From contig JACZKP010000004.1 in NCBI GenBank assembly GCA_014860005.1, positions 1 to 64,000 on the forward strand: a stretch of DNA of 64,000 nucleotides. The letters are read 5' to 3'. Origin of the DNA: Verrucomicrobiota bacterium. GTDB taxonomy: Bacteria > Verrucomicrobiota > Verrucomicrobiae > Limisphaerales > UBA11358. The notes under the pieces are model-generated. The model saw nothing but the letters and a program-made list of their open reading frames with translations, ran no database searches and was not told the origin of the DNA. The first letter of the stretch is position 1; each line of letters begins with the position of its first letter. The position numbers were made by a program, and so were the translations under genes. Below are positions 1 through 7,796 of the stretch, in pieces.

Positions 1-190
1 AATGCCCGAAAAGCGCCCGAGGGTCCAGTGACAATTGTGTGACAAAACGTTGACGAATCGCTGACGCTCCCTCAACACACGCGCGTCCACCGCTCAACAC
101 TCCCCTCAGTCCTGCCACAGCATCACAATGAGAATTGCTGACGGTACATGAGACTTTCTGTGGAAAGTCTTGATAATCAACGATTCGAGA

Positions 191-267
191 TGGTGCGCGA
201 GGCGGGGGTCGAACCCACAACCTTCGGCTCCGGAGGCCGACGCTCTATCCAATTGAGCTACTCGCGC
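191..267 (-). tRNA. tRNA-Arg (anticodon CCG)
   Basis: Read on the minus strand the segment folds as a cloverleaf. The acceptor stem pairs GCGCGAG with CTCGCGC, followed by discriminator A and an encoded CCA (191-193). The anticodon arm pairs TCGGC with GCCGA around the loop CTCCGGA, which gives anticodon CCG and reads the Arg codon CGG. The T arm contains GGTTCGA. Without CCA the gene is 194-267. Confidence 0.95.
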
Positions 268-421
268 ACTGCAAACGGGAGAATACGCAGCGCGATGCCT
301 TTGCTCAAATGGAATCTTGGCCGTTTTATCAGTCGCAAGACCGCCCACCTGCACAACCGGGCGCGCGGGCTGGCGCTGTGCCTTCAAAAAGCAAATCAGG
401 GTGTGATTGCCGCCGACGAAG

Positions 422-952
422 TCAATTGTCCGCAAGCTCGTGGCCGGGAATGGAGCAAGTGGGAAGTTCACCCACGATATTGATTTCGTAACTTCCGCCT
501 TTCGGACATTGCAGGCCATGAAAGCCGACGCGCAAATACTTGTCCAAATCTGCCGGCGCCGGCATGGCATCGTCTGCCCGGTTATACTCCAAAGCCCACT
601 GTTGTTTGGCGGAATCCACTTGGCGAAGCTGATTGACGCAGGCATTCCGCTGTGCCGTGTCGCGTGCTTTAACAAAATTCGGAATGGCGATGGCAGCCAT
701 CATGGGAATCAGAAACAGTGAGATGGCGATGCCAATGTAGCCGGTGACCAAACCGGCAATCGCCAGGCCGTCGCCCGTGAGCATGCCGCCGGAACGCCGG
801 ATGCGCGAATATGCGAGGTGGCCGCAGATCACCGCGGGCACCGCGGAGAAGATTGAAAAACAAACCAGGCTGAGCACGCCCAGCACGAGGCTCCAGATGG
901 CCAACGCGGAATTCTTCGGGTTGGCGCTCGCGGCAGGTGTCGTTTCATTCAT
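422..952 (-). CDS. DUF4190-type membrane protein fused to a pseudopilin-like segment
   Basis: A 176-residue protein. Residues about 15-90 hold hydrophobic helices of the DUF4190 type (LAIWSLVLGVLSLVCF, then a GxxxAxxGLxxGYIG stretch). From about residue 85 it continues as MAAIAIPNFVKARDTAQRNA, the hydrophobic-plus-charged pattern seen after the processing site of type II secretion and type IV pseudopilins in Verrucomicrobiota. It ends with a small domain containing two Cys residues. Function is not known; a membrane-anchored pilin-like protein is inferred. The ATG at 952 has GGAGC upstream at reasonable spacing. No E or F follows the hydrophobic stretch as in a normal prepilin, so processing is doubtful. 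Confidence 0.75.
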   Translation of the reverse strand: MNETTPAASANPKNSALAIWSLVLGVLSLVCFSIFSAVPAVICGHLAYSRIRRSGGMLTGDGLAIAGLVTGYIGIAISLFLIPMMAAIAIPNFVKARDTAQRNACVNQLRQVDSAKQQWALEYNRADDAMPAPADLDKYLRVGFHGLQCPKGGSYEINIVGELPTCSIPGHELADN

Positions 953-1087
953 GATGACGCTCCGGTTCAGGCTTTCCGCTTTGTAGTCCTGCCGATAGCG
1001 GTTGCCAAGCCTTTACTTTTCGGGGCATCGGAATCCCGCGGTGTTTGCCTGCCCGCTCAAAGCAGTTGCGTTCGCGTGCAGCTTCGA

Positions 1088-2299
1088 TCACCCCGCGCCG
1101 TCCACAATCTGGCAGACTTGCGGCGTGATTTTGATCCCCGTTTTGACGACGTACTCGCGGGCAATGTGTTCCATGAAACTCTCGGCCTGATGATAAGCAA
1201 CGAGATTGATGGTCGCACCGCCGAATCCGCCGCCCGTCAGTCGCGCGCCAATGCATCCGGGATGCAAACGCGCCACTTCGACCAGCACGTCAAGTTCCGG
1301 GCAACTATTTTTGAGCGAGTTCCGTGAGCTTTCGTGGCTCTGGAACAGGTACTGGCCGAACTGCCGGTAATCATCCGCCCGCAGCGCCCGCTCCGCCGCA
1401 ACCACGCGCGCGATTTCGCTGACGATGTGATGCGCGCACTCGAATTCGCGTGGGGCCAGTTGCGCCTGGTTGGCCTGCAAATGTTTCATTTCCACGGCGC
1501 GCAAGGATTTGGCGCCCAGTTTTTTTGCGGCGGCTTCACAGTGATCGCGCAACGCGTTGTATTCGCCGCCGACCAGCGAGTGCTTCACCCCGGTGTTGCA
1601 GACGATGACGGCCTGGCCGACCAGTGGCGTGTGTTCAACACTCAAAAAATGGCAGTCAAGGTTGATGATGTTCCAGGCCTTGCCGAACAAGGATGAAATC
1701 TGGTCGAGCAAACCGCAGCGCACGCCGACGAATTCATATTCCGCCGCGTGGCACAGTTTCGCCAGCGGCATCCGTTCGCCGGGCGGCAACGGCGGCAGTT
1801 CGCCGCGTTCGTTGCGTTTGGGCGGCACCGTGGCGCCGGTTGCGGTGAGACTGAAGGGATACAGCTTGCGCACCGCGAGCGCGGTGGCGATTTCCAAGGC
1901 GGCGGAACTGCTCATCCCCGCGCCCACGGGAATGGTGCCGTGAATGGCGGCGTTGAATCCGCTGAAATGCACGCCGCGTTTGCGCAATTGCGCCAATACG
2001 CCTTTCACATAGTCGGCCCAACGCGCGGCGGGATTGGATTTGAATTCCGTGACCCAGAATTTCTCAGGTTCGGGAAACGCGGAGGATACCAGTTCGATTT
2101 TACCGTCCGTGCGCGGCGCGCAAGCGATGAAGATGTATTTGTCCACCGCCACGGACATCACGAGGCCGTCGTTGTAATCCGTGTGGTTGCCCAGGACTTC
2201 CAGCCGGCCAGGCGCTTTCACGATGTGCGGCGGCGTGTAGCCGAAATGCTGTTTGAACAGAGTCTGGACGGCGACGCCGGCGGGTGTGGAGAGAGGCAT
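1088..2299 (-). CDS. galK: Galactokinase, with an internal insertion
   Basis: Phosphorylates alpha-D-galactose to galactose-1-phosphate with ATP (Leloir pathway). It is a GHMP-family kinase of 403 residues, slightly long for the family. The sugar-binding signature is GRLEVLGNHTDYNDG at residues 31-45, the ATP-binding loop PVGAGMSSSAALE is at about 124-136, the catalytic Asp lies in GLLDQ (D199), and the third motif GGGFGG is at about 356-361. Two oddities. The usual GEHTDY reads GNHTDY, so a sugar-contacting Glu is Asn38. Between LY and the AE..FVG motif there are about 24 extra residues rich in Pro, Arg and Glu (about 155-178). No other Leloir gene is adjacent. Confidence 0.93.
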   Translation of the reverse strand: MPLSTPAGVAVQTLFKQHFGYTPPHIVKAPGRLEVLGNHTDYNDGLVMSVAVDKYIFIACAPRTDGKIELVSSAFPEPEKFWVTEFKSNPAARWADYVKGVLAQLRKRGVHFSGFNAAIHGTIPVGAGMSSSAALEIATALAVRKLYPFSLTATGATVPPKRNERGELPPLPPGERMPLAKLCHAAEYEFVGVRCGLLDQISSLFGKAWNIINLDCHFLSVEHTPLVGQAVIVCNTGVKHSLVGGEYNALRDHCEAAAKKLGAKSLRAVEMKHLQANQAQLAPREFECAHHIVSEIARVVAAERALRADDYRQFGQYLFQSHESSRNSLKNSCPELDVLVEVARLHPGCIGARLTGGGFGGATINLVAYHQAESFMEHIAREYVVKTGIKITPQVCQIVDGAG

Positions 2300-2382
2300 G
2301 AGAGTTGGGGTTCAGGCTTAATGCGTGATGCGTGACCGCGTGGCGCTTCAAGTGTCCCGCATCACGCATCACTCCTCACGTT

Positions 2383-2661
2383 TCAAGTCAACCGGTCAAA
2401 TTGTTTGGCGAGTTTGAAATCCTTATCCGTCAACCCGCCCTCCGAGTGGGTCGTGAGGGTGAGCACCACTTTGTTCCAGCGAATGTCAATGTCTGGATGG
2501 TGACAGGCCTTCTCCGCGAGTTTCGCGATGGCGTTGACGAATTTGATCGCGGCCGGGAAGTCCTTGAATTGAAACGTGCGCGTAATGGTCGAGCCGGCTT
2601 TCTTCCAATCGGGCACGGTCGCCAGCGCGTTCTTGATTGCGGAAGCATTTAACTTTGCCAT
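2383..2661 (-). CDS. 4a-hydroxytetrahydrobiopterin dehydratase (PCD family)
   Basis: Dehydrates 4a-hydroxytetrahydrobiopterin, recycling the cofactor of aromatic amino acid hydroxylases; in bacteria some homologues work in molybdopterin metabolism or have unknown roles. The 92-residue protein has the family core HHPDIDIRWNKVVLTLTTH followed by GGLTDKDFKLA near the C terminus, and the alpha-beta fold pattern of the family. I chose the ATG at 2661 (MAKLNAS) because the 14 residues that would precede it from 2703 do not resemble the family. It lies about 80 bases upstream of galK on the same strand with no obvious functional link. Confidence 0.92.
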   Translation of the reverse strand: MAKLNASAIKNALATVPDWKKAGSTITRTFQFKDFPAAIKFVNAIAKLAEKACHHPDIDIRWNKVVLTLTTHSEGGLTDKDFKLAKQFDRLT

Positions 2662-2725
2662 GCCGGAGGGATGCCAGAAACGGCGCGGCACGTCACGCCT
2701 CAAACTGCGGATTATCGCCGGCGGT

Positions 2726-3124
2726 TCAATTCAACTTCGGCGGCTTGGCGGCGGCCTCGGCGTTCCGGGCTTCGCGCAGAATCGCTGCGTTGGTAAACCA
2801 GGCCCACAACCAGGCGATGCCGAACAAACCCATCCCCACGAGCGCCCACCGCAACCGCACCCAGAGTTGCAGCAACGTATCCAAAGGATCGGCTTCCGGA
2901 CCGTAAAGCACAGACCAATTGAGCAGACACCAGATTACGAAGACCAGGCCGAACCCCAGCGTCATTGCGAATCCGGCCAGCGTCAGCACCGCCTGCGCAT
3001 AGCCCACCGGATGCCCGGCCATGAGCGAGCCGAAGCCCGGCAATGCCACGTTCGTGGCCACACATCCAAGCGCGGCCTGCCGGTTCAGTTCTCCACGCGG
3101 GCCGAGTGCCAGGGTGAGTTTCAT
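2726..3124 (-). CDS. Small multi-helix membrane protein of unknown function
   Basis: I do not recognise a named family. The 132-residue protein contains about three hydrophobic helices: one around VGYAQAVLTLAGFAMTLGFG continuing into FVIWCLLNW, and one around ALVGMGLFGIAWLWAWF. The N-terminal loop includes PGFGSLMAGHPVGY, a Gly/Pro pattern common to small bacterial membrane proteins of the TM2-like kind. The C terminus is Ala/Lys rich. ATG 3124 is preferred to the GTG at 3130. The gene is downstream of a DUF2752 gene on the same strand, separated by an imperfect inverted repeat, so the two may be cotranscribed. Confidence 0.6.
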   Translation of the reverse strand: MKLTLALGPRGELNRQAALGCVATNVALPGFGSLMAGHPVGYAQAVLTLAGFAMTLGFGLVFVIWCLLNWSVLYGPEADPLDTLLQLWVRLRWALVGMGLFGIAWLWAWFTNAAILREARNAEAAAKPPKLN

Positions 3125-3154
3125 GCACACACCCTGTCACGGCCACCCCGACCA

Positions 3155-3232
3155 CGTAGCCGACGAGGTATGGAGGCGGAATGTTTCCGTTGGATTTTCG
3201 AGCCAATCCGCCTCCTCACGTCGTGGGCTACT
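3155..3232. repeat. Imperfect inverted repeat, 26-base arms
   Basis: The arm at 3155-3180 (CGTAGCCGACGAGGTATGGA...) is the reverse complement of 3207-3232 with five mismatches; the loop is 26 bases. It sits in the only gap between two minus-strand membrane-protein genes and has no U tract, so it is not a standard terminator. It could be a REP/MITE-like element or an RNA processing structure. Confidence 0.6.
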
Positions 3233-3248
3233 TTCTCGCACAGGCTCT

Positions 3249-3707
3249 TCACGGCGCGAGCCAGGCGAACACCGGCAGATTGCGCACCACGGTGAAGGCC
3301 AGGGCCACGGCGAGGAACGTCCAAACCCACGACGTCCGCAGTGCCAGCCGGAACGGCTGCCGACGGATGGTTGCCCACGCGAACCGCGCCGCCACGCATA
3401 CGCCGGCGGACAGACCGATGACAAACAGGGCGTTGAGCCGGAGCGCCTCGACGAGGTTGCCGTTCAATAATTGATGCAGCGCCCGCAGCGAACCGCAACC
3501 AGTGCAGGTCAGCCCCGTGGTCAGGTAAAAATGGCAGACCGGATAGAAGCCGTACTGGCTTGGATTGAAGAAAAGCAGAATCGCGCCGCCCGCCGCAATG
3601 GCGAGCGCCACCAGCGCCGCCGCCCGCCAGCTCCAGCGGCGCGGCGCCGTCAACCGCGGGGGAACGCCGCCTTCGTTGAACTCAGCTTCGCGCGAAACGC
3701 CATTCAT
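3249..3707 (-). CDS. DUF2752 family membrane protein
   Basis: A 152-residue protein with three hydrophobic segments (about 29-48, 90-112 and 126-143). Between the first two lies the diagnostic DUF2752 sequence: PVCHFYLTTGLTCTGCGSLR followed by ALHQLLNGNLVEALRLN. The conserved Cys residues in the CTGCG element are typical of the family, whose function is unknown. The start at 3707 is the first ATG; the N-terminal 25 residues are polar and likely cytoplasmic. It may form an operon with the membrane protein downstream at 2726-3124. Confidence 0.85.
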   Translation of the reverse strand: MNGVSREAEFNEGGVPPRLTAPRRWSWRAAALVALAIAAGGAILLFFNPSQYGFYPVCHFYLTTGLTCTGCGSLRALHQLLNGNLVEALRLNALFVIGLSAGVCVAARFAWATIRRQPFRLALRTSWVWTFLAVALAFTVVRNLPVFAWLAP

Positions 3708-3728
3708 GGGCCGACAGAGACATCAGTT

Positions 3729-4352
3729 TCAGCGGAAGGAACTCTTCACTTCCGGCTTGGCGAGGACAACCAGCGCCCAGATGCCGATGGGCAGACCCAG
3801 CAGACAACAAGGCGAGATGCAAGGGATCATCGCCAGTATGCTTGAGGTCATGGCCCAGCCGTAGGACTCCAGCTTCTTCATCTTCAATGCACCGAACAGA
3901 ATCAGTCCCGCGACCACCAATCCAATAATCCCGCTGACAATGCCCATGGTGCCACTGAACATGCTGACAAACCGCTCCATCTCAGGATTCATGCCGGGCT
4001 GGTTCATTCCCATTCCCGCGCCGGCGGCCACCATATTCCAAATCGTTCCAATTACGGTGGCGATGAAGCCAATAACCGCAGTCACAATCAAACCGATCGC
4101 CGGCCCGTTCACCTGACTGCCCGCATCTGTGCTCACGGACTGAGCCGCATAAGTCGGCGCCGCTGTCGGGATGGCCGTGACTGTTGCCGCGAGTTCAGGA
4201 AACTCGCCGAGCGGTTTCCAGTCAGTGCTGCCCTCGGCGAGCACCTGGGTTTGCGCGTTGACGCGGCCCTCGGTGAACCATTGCTTCAACTGTTCCGCCG
4301 CGATGGGCCCGTATTCCTTGCCGTCTGCTCCAATAATTTTGTAGGTGGCCAT
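3729..4352 (-). CDS. GYF_2-domain membrane protein
   Basis: Residues 1-50 form a GYF_2-type domain (YKIIGADGKEYGP, then QLKQWFTEGRV and a Trp-containing DWKPLGEFPEL), a putative peptide-binding module common in Verrucomicrobiota and Planctomycetes. The rest has three hydrophobic segments, the last rich in Cys and Pro (around IPCISPCCLLGLPIGIWALV). The likely picture is a soluble N-terminal domain tethered to the membrane; the substrate is unknown. ATG 4352 (MATYKI) matches the start of the domain and has GGA eight to ten bases upstream; an alternative ATG is at 4379. Confidence 0.75.
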   Translation of the reverse strand: MATYKIIGADGKEYGPIAAEQLKQWFTEGRVNAQTQVLAEGSTDWKPLGEFPELAATVTAIPTAAPTYAAQSVSTDAGSQVNGPAIGLIVTAVIGFIATVIGTIWNMVAAGAGMGMNQPGMNPEMERFVSMFSGTMGIVSGIIGLVVAGLILFGALKMKKLESYGWAMTSSILAMIPCISPCCLLGLPIGIWALVVLAKPEVKSSFR

Positions 4353-4976
4353 AAAAAATTCCGTTCTTACGAGTGGCATAGCAGAACCGCATCACAATGA
4401 AAACGACAAATGTTTACTCGTATACACAGCTGGTTGGCAGGTCAAAGCTCGCAGCAGATGCACATGTTTCTGGAAAATCGTGCAACTGCATTATGACGAG
4501 CGCGGACAATGAATCATTCGCCGTGTTCACGAGGATCATTTCTGAAAAGGCAGCCCGCCATTTCCAACTTCTGGCTACGGCTGCTCTCCCCGCGCGAGCC
4601 GGGCGTTGACATCTGCAATCACCGGTTCAATGTCAGCCAGACTGTCTATTGAATGACAGCACGTGGAATCACGTTGTCATCAATGCTGGCGGGCCTCGGA
4701 ACCACTTCGGCACGGGAAAACTCAGAAGTCAGGGGTTCTGCGGGGACGCGAATTCTGGCCAAGCCAAAATTCGAATATGACGGCCACCAGTCATTCCGCG
4801 ATCCCATCGGAACCTGCCGGCAATCCACCCCAGGCTTCTCGCAACAGCGCACCGGCCACAGTCAAAGGGCATGACAGGCTCAAGCAGCAGCGTTTCCAGG
4901 TGGTTTACGCTGCGCCAGTGAATATGTGCGAGGGCGAGGAACGGGGGGCTTGGCATCATAAATTTTCCCAAATAAC
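4353..4976. other. Gap without a convincing gene
   Basis: About 620 bases between the GYF-domain gene and the flagellin promoter. The short open frames here (for example 4397-4609 plus, 4663-5019 plus, 4729-5085 minus) have compositions unlike real proteins and no recognisable domain. A TTGGCAT at 4950-4956 lacks the GC partner of a sigma-54 promoter. I see nothing else. Confidence 0.5.
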
Positions 4977-5003
4977 TAAAGTTCCGCCCGCCGTGGCCGA
5001 TAG
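4977..5003 (+). promoter_or_regulatory. Sigma-28 promoter of flagellin 1
   Basis: TAAAGTTC, 11 bases, GCCGATAG: this matches the enterobacterial FliA consensus TAAAGTTT-N11-GCCGATAA at 14 of 16 positions with exact spacing. Transcription should start near 5010, which leaves a leader of about 137 bases before the flagellin ATG. Confidence 0.9.
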
Positions 5004-5084
5004 AGCAGGTGTCGAGTGACAGGCCGCCGGTCGCCACCAAGAACCGGCAGGGAAAACGGCGGATGCCCTGAACAAAATCCGCCA

Positions 5085-5144
5085 CACGGCAAGGATGCCG
5101 TGAAATGCAAACGCCCCTACCAGGGCAAACTCAAGGAAAGAGTT
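5085..5144 (+). promoter_or_regulatory. Candidate CsrA-binding hairpins in the flagellin 1 leader
   Basis: Hairpin 1 (5085-5102) pairs CACGGC with GCCGTG around the hexaloop AAGGAT; the CAAGGATG core equals the central part of the CsrA SELEX consensus. Hairpin 2 (5128-5144) pairs AACTC with GAGTT around AAGGAAA, and this loop is the Shine-Dalgarno of the flagellin ATG at 5148. Two GGA loops, the second masking the ribosome site, is the arrangement known for Bacillus hag. The genome encodes CsrA and FliW at 50.7-51.4 kb. Confidence 0.75.
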
Positions 5145-5147
5145 ATT

Positions 5148-5939
5148 ATGGTCATCAATACAAACGTAGCAGCCCAGTCAGGCGCCCGCCTGCTCTCGGA
5201 ATCCACCAGCATGTTGAACAAGTCCTTGTCCCGCCTTTCTTCAGGTTTGAAGATTGCGTCACCTGAGGACGACGCCGCCGGGTTGGCGGTTTCGACACGA
5301 TTCGACGCGCAGATCAACCGCATCAACGCGACCCGCACGAATGTCGGCAACGCCATTTCGTTCAGTCAGACGCAGGACGGCTATCTGAAGAAGGCCGTGA
5401 AGGCGATGGATCGCATGAGTGAACTCGCGGTGCTGGCGCAGGACGTCACCAAATCCGCAGCGGATGTGGCGCTGTATCAGTCCGAATTCGCTGCGCTTGG
5501 GGCGTACATCAACGACCTCGCTACCAAGACGTTCAACACCATTGAACTGTTCAGTGGCGATGACCTGGACGTGGTGGTGGATACGGAAGGTGGCGCGACC
5601 TTCACCATGACGGGCATTGACGGCTCGGCCTACGACCTCACCGGTGAAGACCTCACCTCTGACGCCGCCGCCGCGCAGGCCGCCGTTACGGCCATGATTG
5701 ATACCGTGGCGACCGATCGTGCGACCGTGGGCGCGAGCATTTCGACGCTCAGTTCTTACAACGATCAACTCGCGGTGCTGAAGGACAACCTCTCGGCAGC
5801 CAACAGCCGGATCAAAGATGTGGACGTGGCGGAAGAAAGCACCAACTTCGCCCGCTACAACATCCTCGTCCAGGCCGGCACGGCCATGTTGGCCCAGGCC
5901 AACGCGACGCCGCAATCGGCGCTGCGACTCCTGCAATAA
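5148..5939 (+). CDS. fliC: Flagellin 1
   Basis: The filament subunit: 263 residues, short for a flagellin, because it keeps the coiled-coil D0/D1 ends and has only a small central variable part (about residues 140-190). The N terminus (MVINTNVAAQSGA, then LSRLSSGLKI and DDAAGLAVS) and the C terminus (DVDVAEESTNFARYNILVQ followed by GTAMLAQANATPQSALRLLQ) are canonical. The ATG at 5148 follows a good Shine-Dalgarno (AAGGA). It is a single-gene unit between a sigma-28 promoter and a UUCG hairpin, so it is expected to be a late gene controlled by FliA and, through its leader, by CsrA/FliW. It is paralogous to the flagellin at 51481. Confidence 0.97.
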   Translation: MVINTNVAAQSGARLLSESTSMLNKSLSRLSSGLKIASPEDDAAGLAVSTRFDAQINRINATRTNVGNAISFSQTQDGYLKKAVKAMDRMSELAVLAQDVTKSAADVALYQSEFAALGAYINDLATKTFNTIELFSGDDLDVVVDTEGGATFTMTGIDGSAYDLTGEDLTSDAAAAQAAVTAMIDTVATDRATVGASISTLSSYNDQLAVLKDNLSAANSRIKDVDVAEESTNFARYNILVQAGTAMLAQANATPQSALRLLQ

Positions 5940-5970
5940 GGCAGATAATCCGGTTCGGTGGTAATTCAAT

Positions 5971-5994
5971 CGGGCGGCGCTTCGGCGTCGCCCG
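5971..5994 (+). terminator. UUCG-capped hairpin after flagellin 1
   Basis: CGGGCGGCGC and GCGTCGCCCG pair over ten positions (one G-U) around a UUCG tetraloop, 32 bases after the flagellin stop. No U tract follows, so it may stabilise the mRNA 3' end or act as a non-classical terminator. Confidence 0.7.
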
Positions 5995-6023
5995 ACTCGC
6001 GTACCGAGCCGGCAAAAAACAAC

Positions 6024-6051
6024 TAAAGTCATCGGCCAACCGCGCCGATAG
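6024..6051 (+). promoter_or_regulatory. Sigma-28 promoter of fliD
   Basis: TAAA, 16 bases, GCCGATAG; one base longer than the optimal spacing. The predicted start point (about 6058-6059) lies at the fliD ATG (6060), so this mRNA may be leaderless; no Shine-Dalgarno is visible before the ATG. Confidence 0.75.
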
Positions 6052-6059
6052 AGCGCAGT

Positions 6060-7772
6060 ATGGACTTAGGCTTATCCGGGCTGGTTTCCGGCCTCGACTG
6101 GCGGACGCTCGTTGACAAACTGGCGGACGTTGAGCGCGTCCCGGCCAATCGGCTGCGCGCCGAGCAGACCACGCTCCAGCAGCAAAACACAGCCTATACC
6201 ACCCTCAAGACCCAGTTGAGCGCGCTGCAAAGCCGGATCACTCTCCTCCAAGACCCCACTTTGTTCGACAGCCGCCAGTCGGTGACTTCGGATGCCGCCA
6301 TCGCCAGCGCGGTGGCGGGAGGCGGCGCCGCCCTCGGCGCTTACAACTTCAACTTCATCCAACTGGCCACTGCGGCCCGGCAAATGGGTGCGCCCGGTGC
6401 CGGCAGCTCCCTCAACGCCACCAATGATGTTTCCGCGCTGGTCTTAAGCGAGGCGGCCTTTGCCAGCCGCATCACGGGCGGCACCTTCACGGTCAACGGG
6501 CGCCAACTCACGATCGCCACCGCGGACACGTTGCAGGAGGTTTTCGACAAAATCAGCGTCGCGACGGCCGGATCAGTCACCGGCAGTTACGATGCCGCCA
6601 CAGACCGGATCACCCTCAGCAGCGCCGGTCCCATTGTGCTGGGCAGCGCCACGGACTCGAGCAACTTTTTGCAGGTCGCCCACCTGCACAATAACGGTAC
6701 CGGGACGATTTCCAGCGCGGCGGAGTTGGGGGTGATCCGGCAGTCCGCCAGTCTCACCACGGCAAATTTCGCCACGGCCATTTCAGATGGCGGCGCGGGG
6801 GCGGGCGAATTCCGAATCAACGGAGTTACGATTACCTTCGCCGAAACCGATTCGGTGGCCGCAGTGCTCAAGCGCATCAACGATTCGACCGCCGGCGTGG
6901 CGGCCAATTATGATGCCGTGAGCGACCGGTTTGTGCTGACCAATAAAACAACCGGCGACATGGGCATCGCGTTGGAAGACGTCACGGGCAATTTCCTGGC
7001 CGCCGCTGGTTTGACCGGCGGGACGCTCGAACGCGGGCAGAACCTCCGTTACACGGTTAACGGGGGCAGCGAAGTGATCAGCCAGTCCAACACGATTACC
7101 GAGGCCAGTTCCGGCGTGGCGGGGTTGTCGGTGACGGCGACGGCGACCGGAACGGCAACGGTGACGGTTTCCAGCGATACCGCGAAGATCAAACAAGCGA
7201 TCACAGATTTCCTCACCGAATACAACAAGGTGCAAAGCGTCATTGACTCGCAGACCGCGAGCACGACGGACGCGAAAGGCAAGGTCACCGCGGGCTTGCT
7301 GGCCAGCGACAGTGAAGCCTCCGGCATCGCCAGTCAGTTGCGGCGGTTGGTGACGAACCAGGTTCTCGGGATGGATTCCCTGCTAAAACGGTTGGACGAT
7401 CTGGGCATCGTTTCCAACGGCAATGACAACACCCTGAAGCTGGACGACGAAGCCAAGCTGGACGCGGCGTTGGCGGATAAACTGACCACCGTGCGATTGC
7501 TGTTTGCCGATTCCGCTCAGGGCCTCGCGGTCAAACTCAACGGCTATCTGGAGAAGCTGGTGGGCGATGACGGTGCCTTGCCGGGCAAACAAGACAAGTT
7601 GACCCGCGCGGCCAGCGCCATTGATACGCAGATTGCCGATCTGGAGCGGTTGGTGCAAGCCAACCGGGAACGGATGATTGCGAGTTTCATCGCGATGGAA
7701 ACCGCCCAGTCGCAGATCAACCAGCAGTTGCAGTTCCTCCAACAACGATTCGGTTCCAATTCCAGCAAGTAA
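6060..7772 (+). CDS. fliD: Flagellar filament cap protein FliD
   Basis: The capping protein that folds and inserts flagellin at the filament tip; 570 residues, within the family range. The N terminus (LSGLVSGLDWRTLVDKLADV) is the FliD start motif, residues about 80-360 carry repeated beta-rich segments including FTVNGRQLTIATADTLQEVF and its copy FRINGVTITFAETDSVAAVL, and the C-terminal coiled coil (about 480-570, with DTQIADLERLVQANRERMIA) is the FliD_C domain. Transcribed from its own sigma-28 promoter, with a lipoprotein gene 24 bases downstream. The ATG at 6060 is forced by the promoter position. Confidence 0.95.
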   Translation: MDLGLSGLVSGLDWRTLVDKLADVERVPANRLRAEQTTLQQQNTAYTTLKTQLSALQSRITLLQDPTLFDSRQSVTSDAAIASAVAGGGAALGAYNFNFIQLATAARQMGAPGAGSSLNATNDVSALVLSEAAFASRITGGTFTVNGRQLTIATADTLQEVFDKISVATAGSVTGSYDAATDRITLSSAGPIVLGSATDSSNFLQVAHLHNNGTGTISSAAELGVIRQSASLTTANFATAISDGGAGAGEFRINGVTITFAETDSVAAVLKRINDSTAGVAANYDAVSDRFVLTNKTTGDMGIALEDVTGNFLAAAGLTGGTLERGQNLRYTVNGGSEVISQSNTITEASSGVAGLSVTATATGTATVTVSSDTAKIKQAITDFLTEYNKVQSVIDSQTASTTDAKGKVTAGLLASDSEASGIASQLRRLVTNQVLGMDSLLKRLDDLGIVSNGNDNTLKLDDEAKLDAALADKLTTVRLLFADSAQGLAVKLNGYLEKLVGDDGALPGKQDKLTRAASAIDTQIADLERLVQANRERMIASFIAMETAQSQINQQLQFLQQRFGSNSSK

Positions 7773-7796
7773 GCTGCCGACTGAACCACTCCAACC

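Noticed and set aside
4950..4970. TTGGCATCATAAATTTTCCC upstream of flagellin 1
   Set aside because: It has a -24-like box but no GC at the -12 position; the sigma-28 promoter at 4977 explains the gene.
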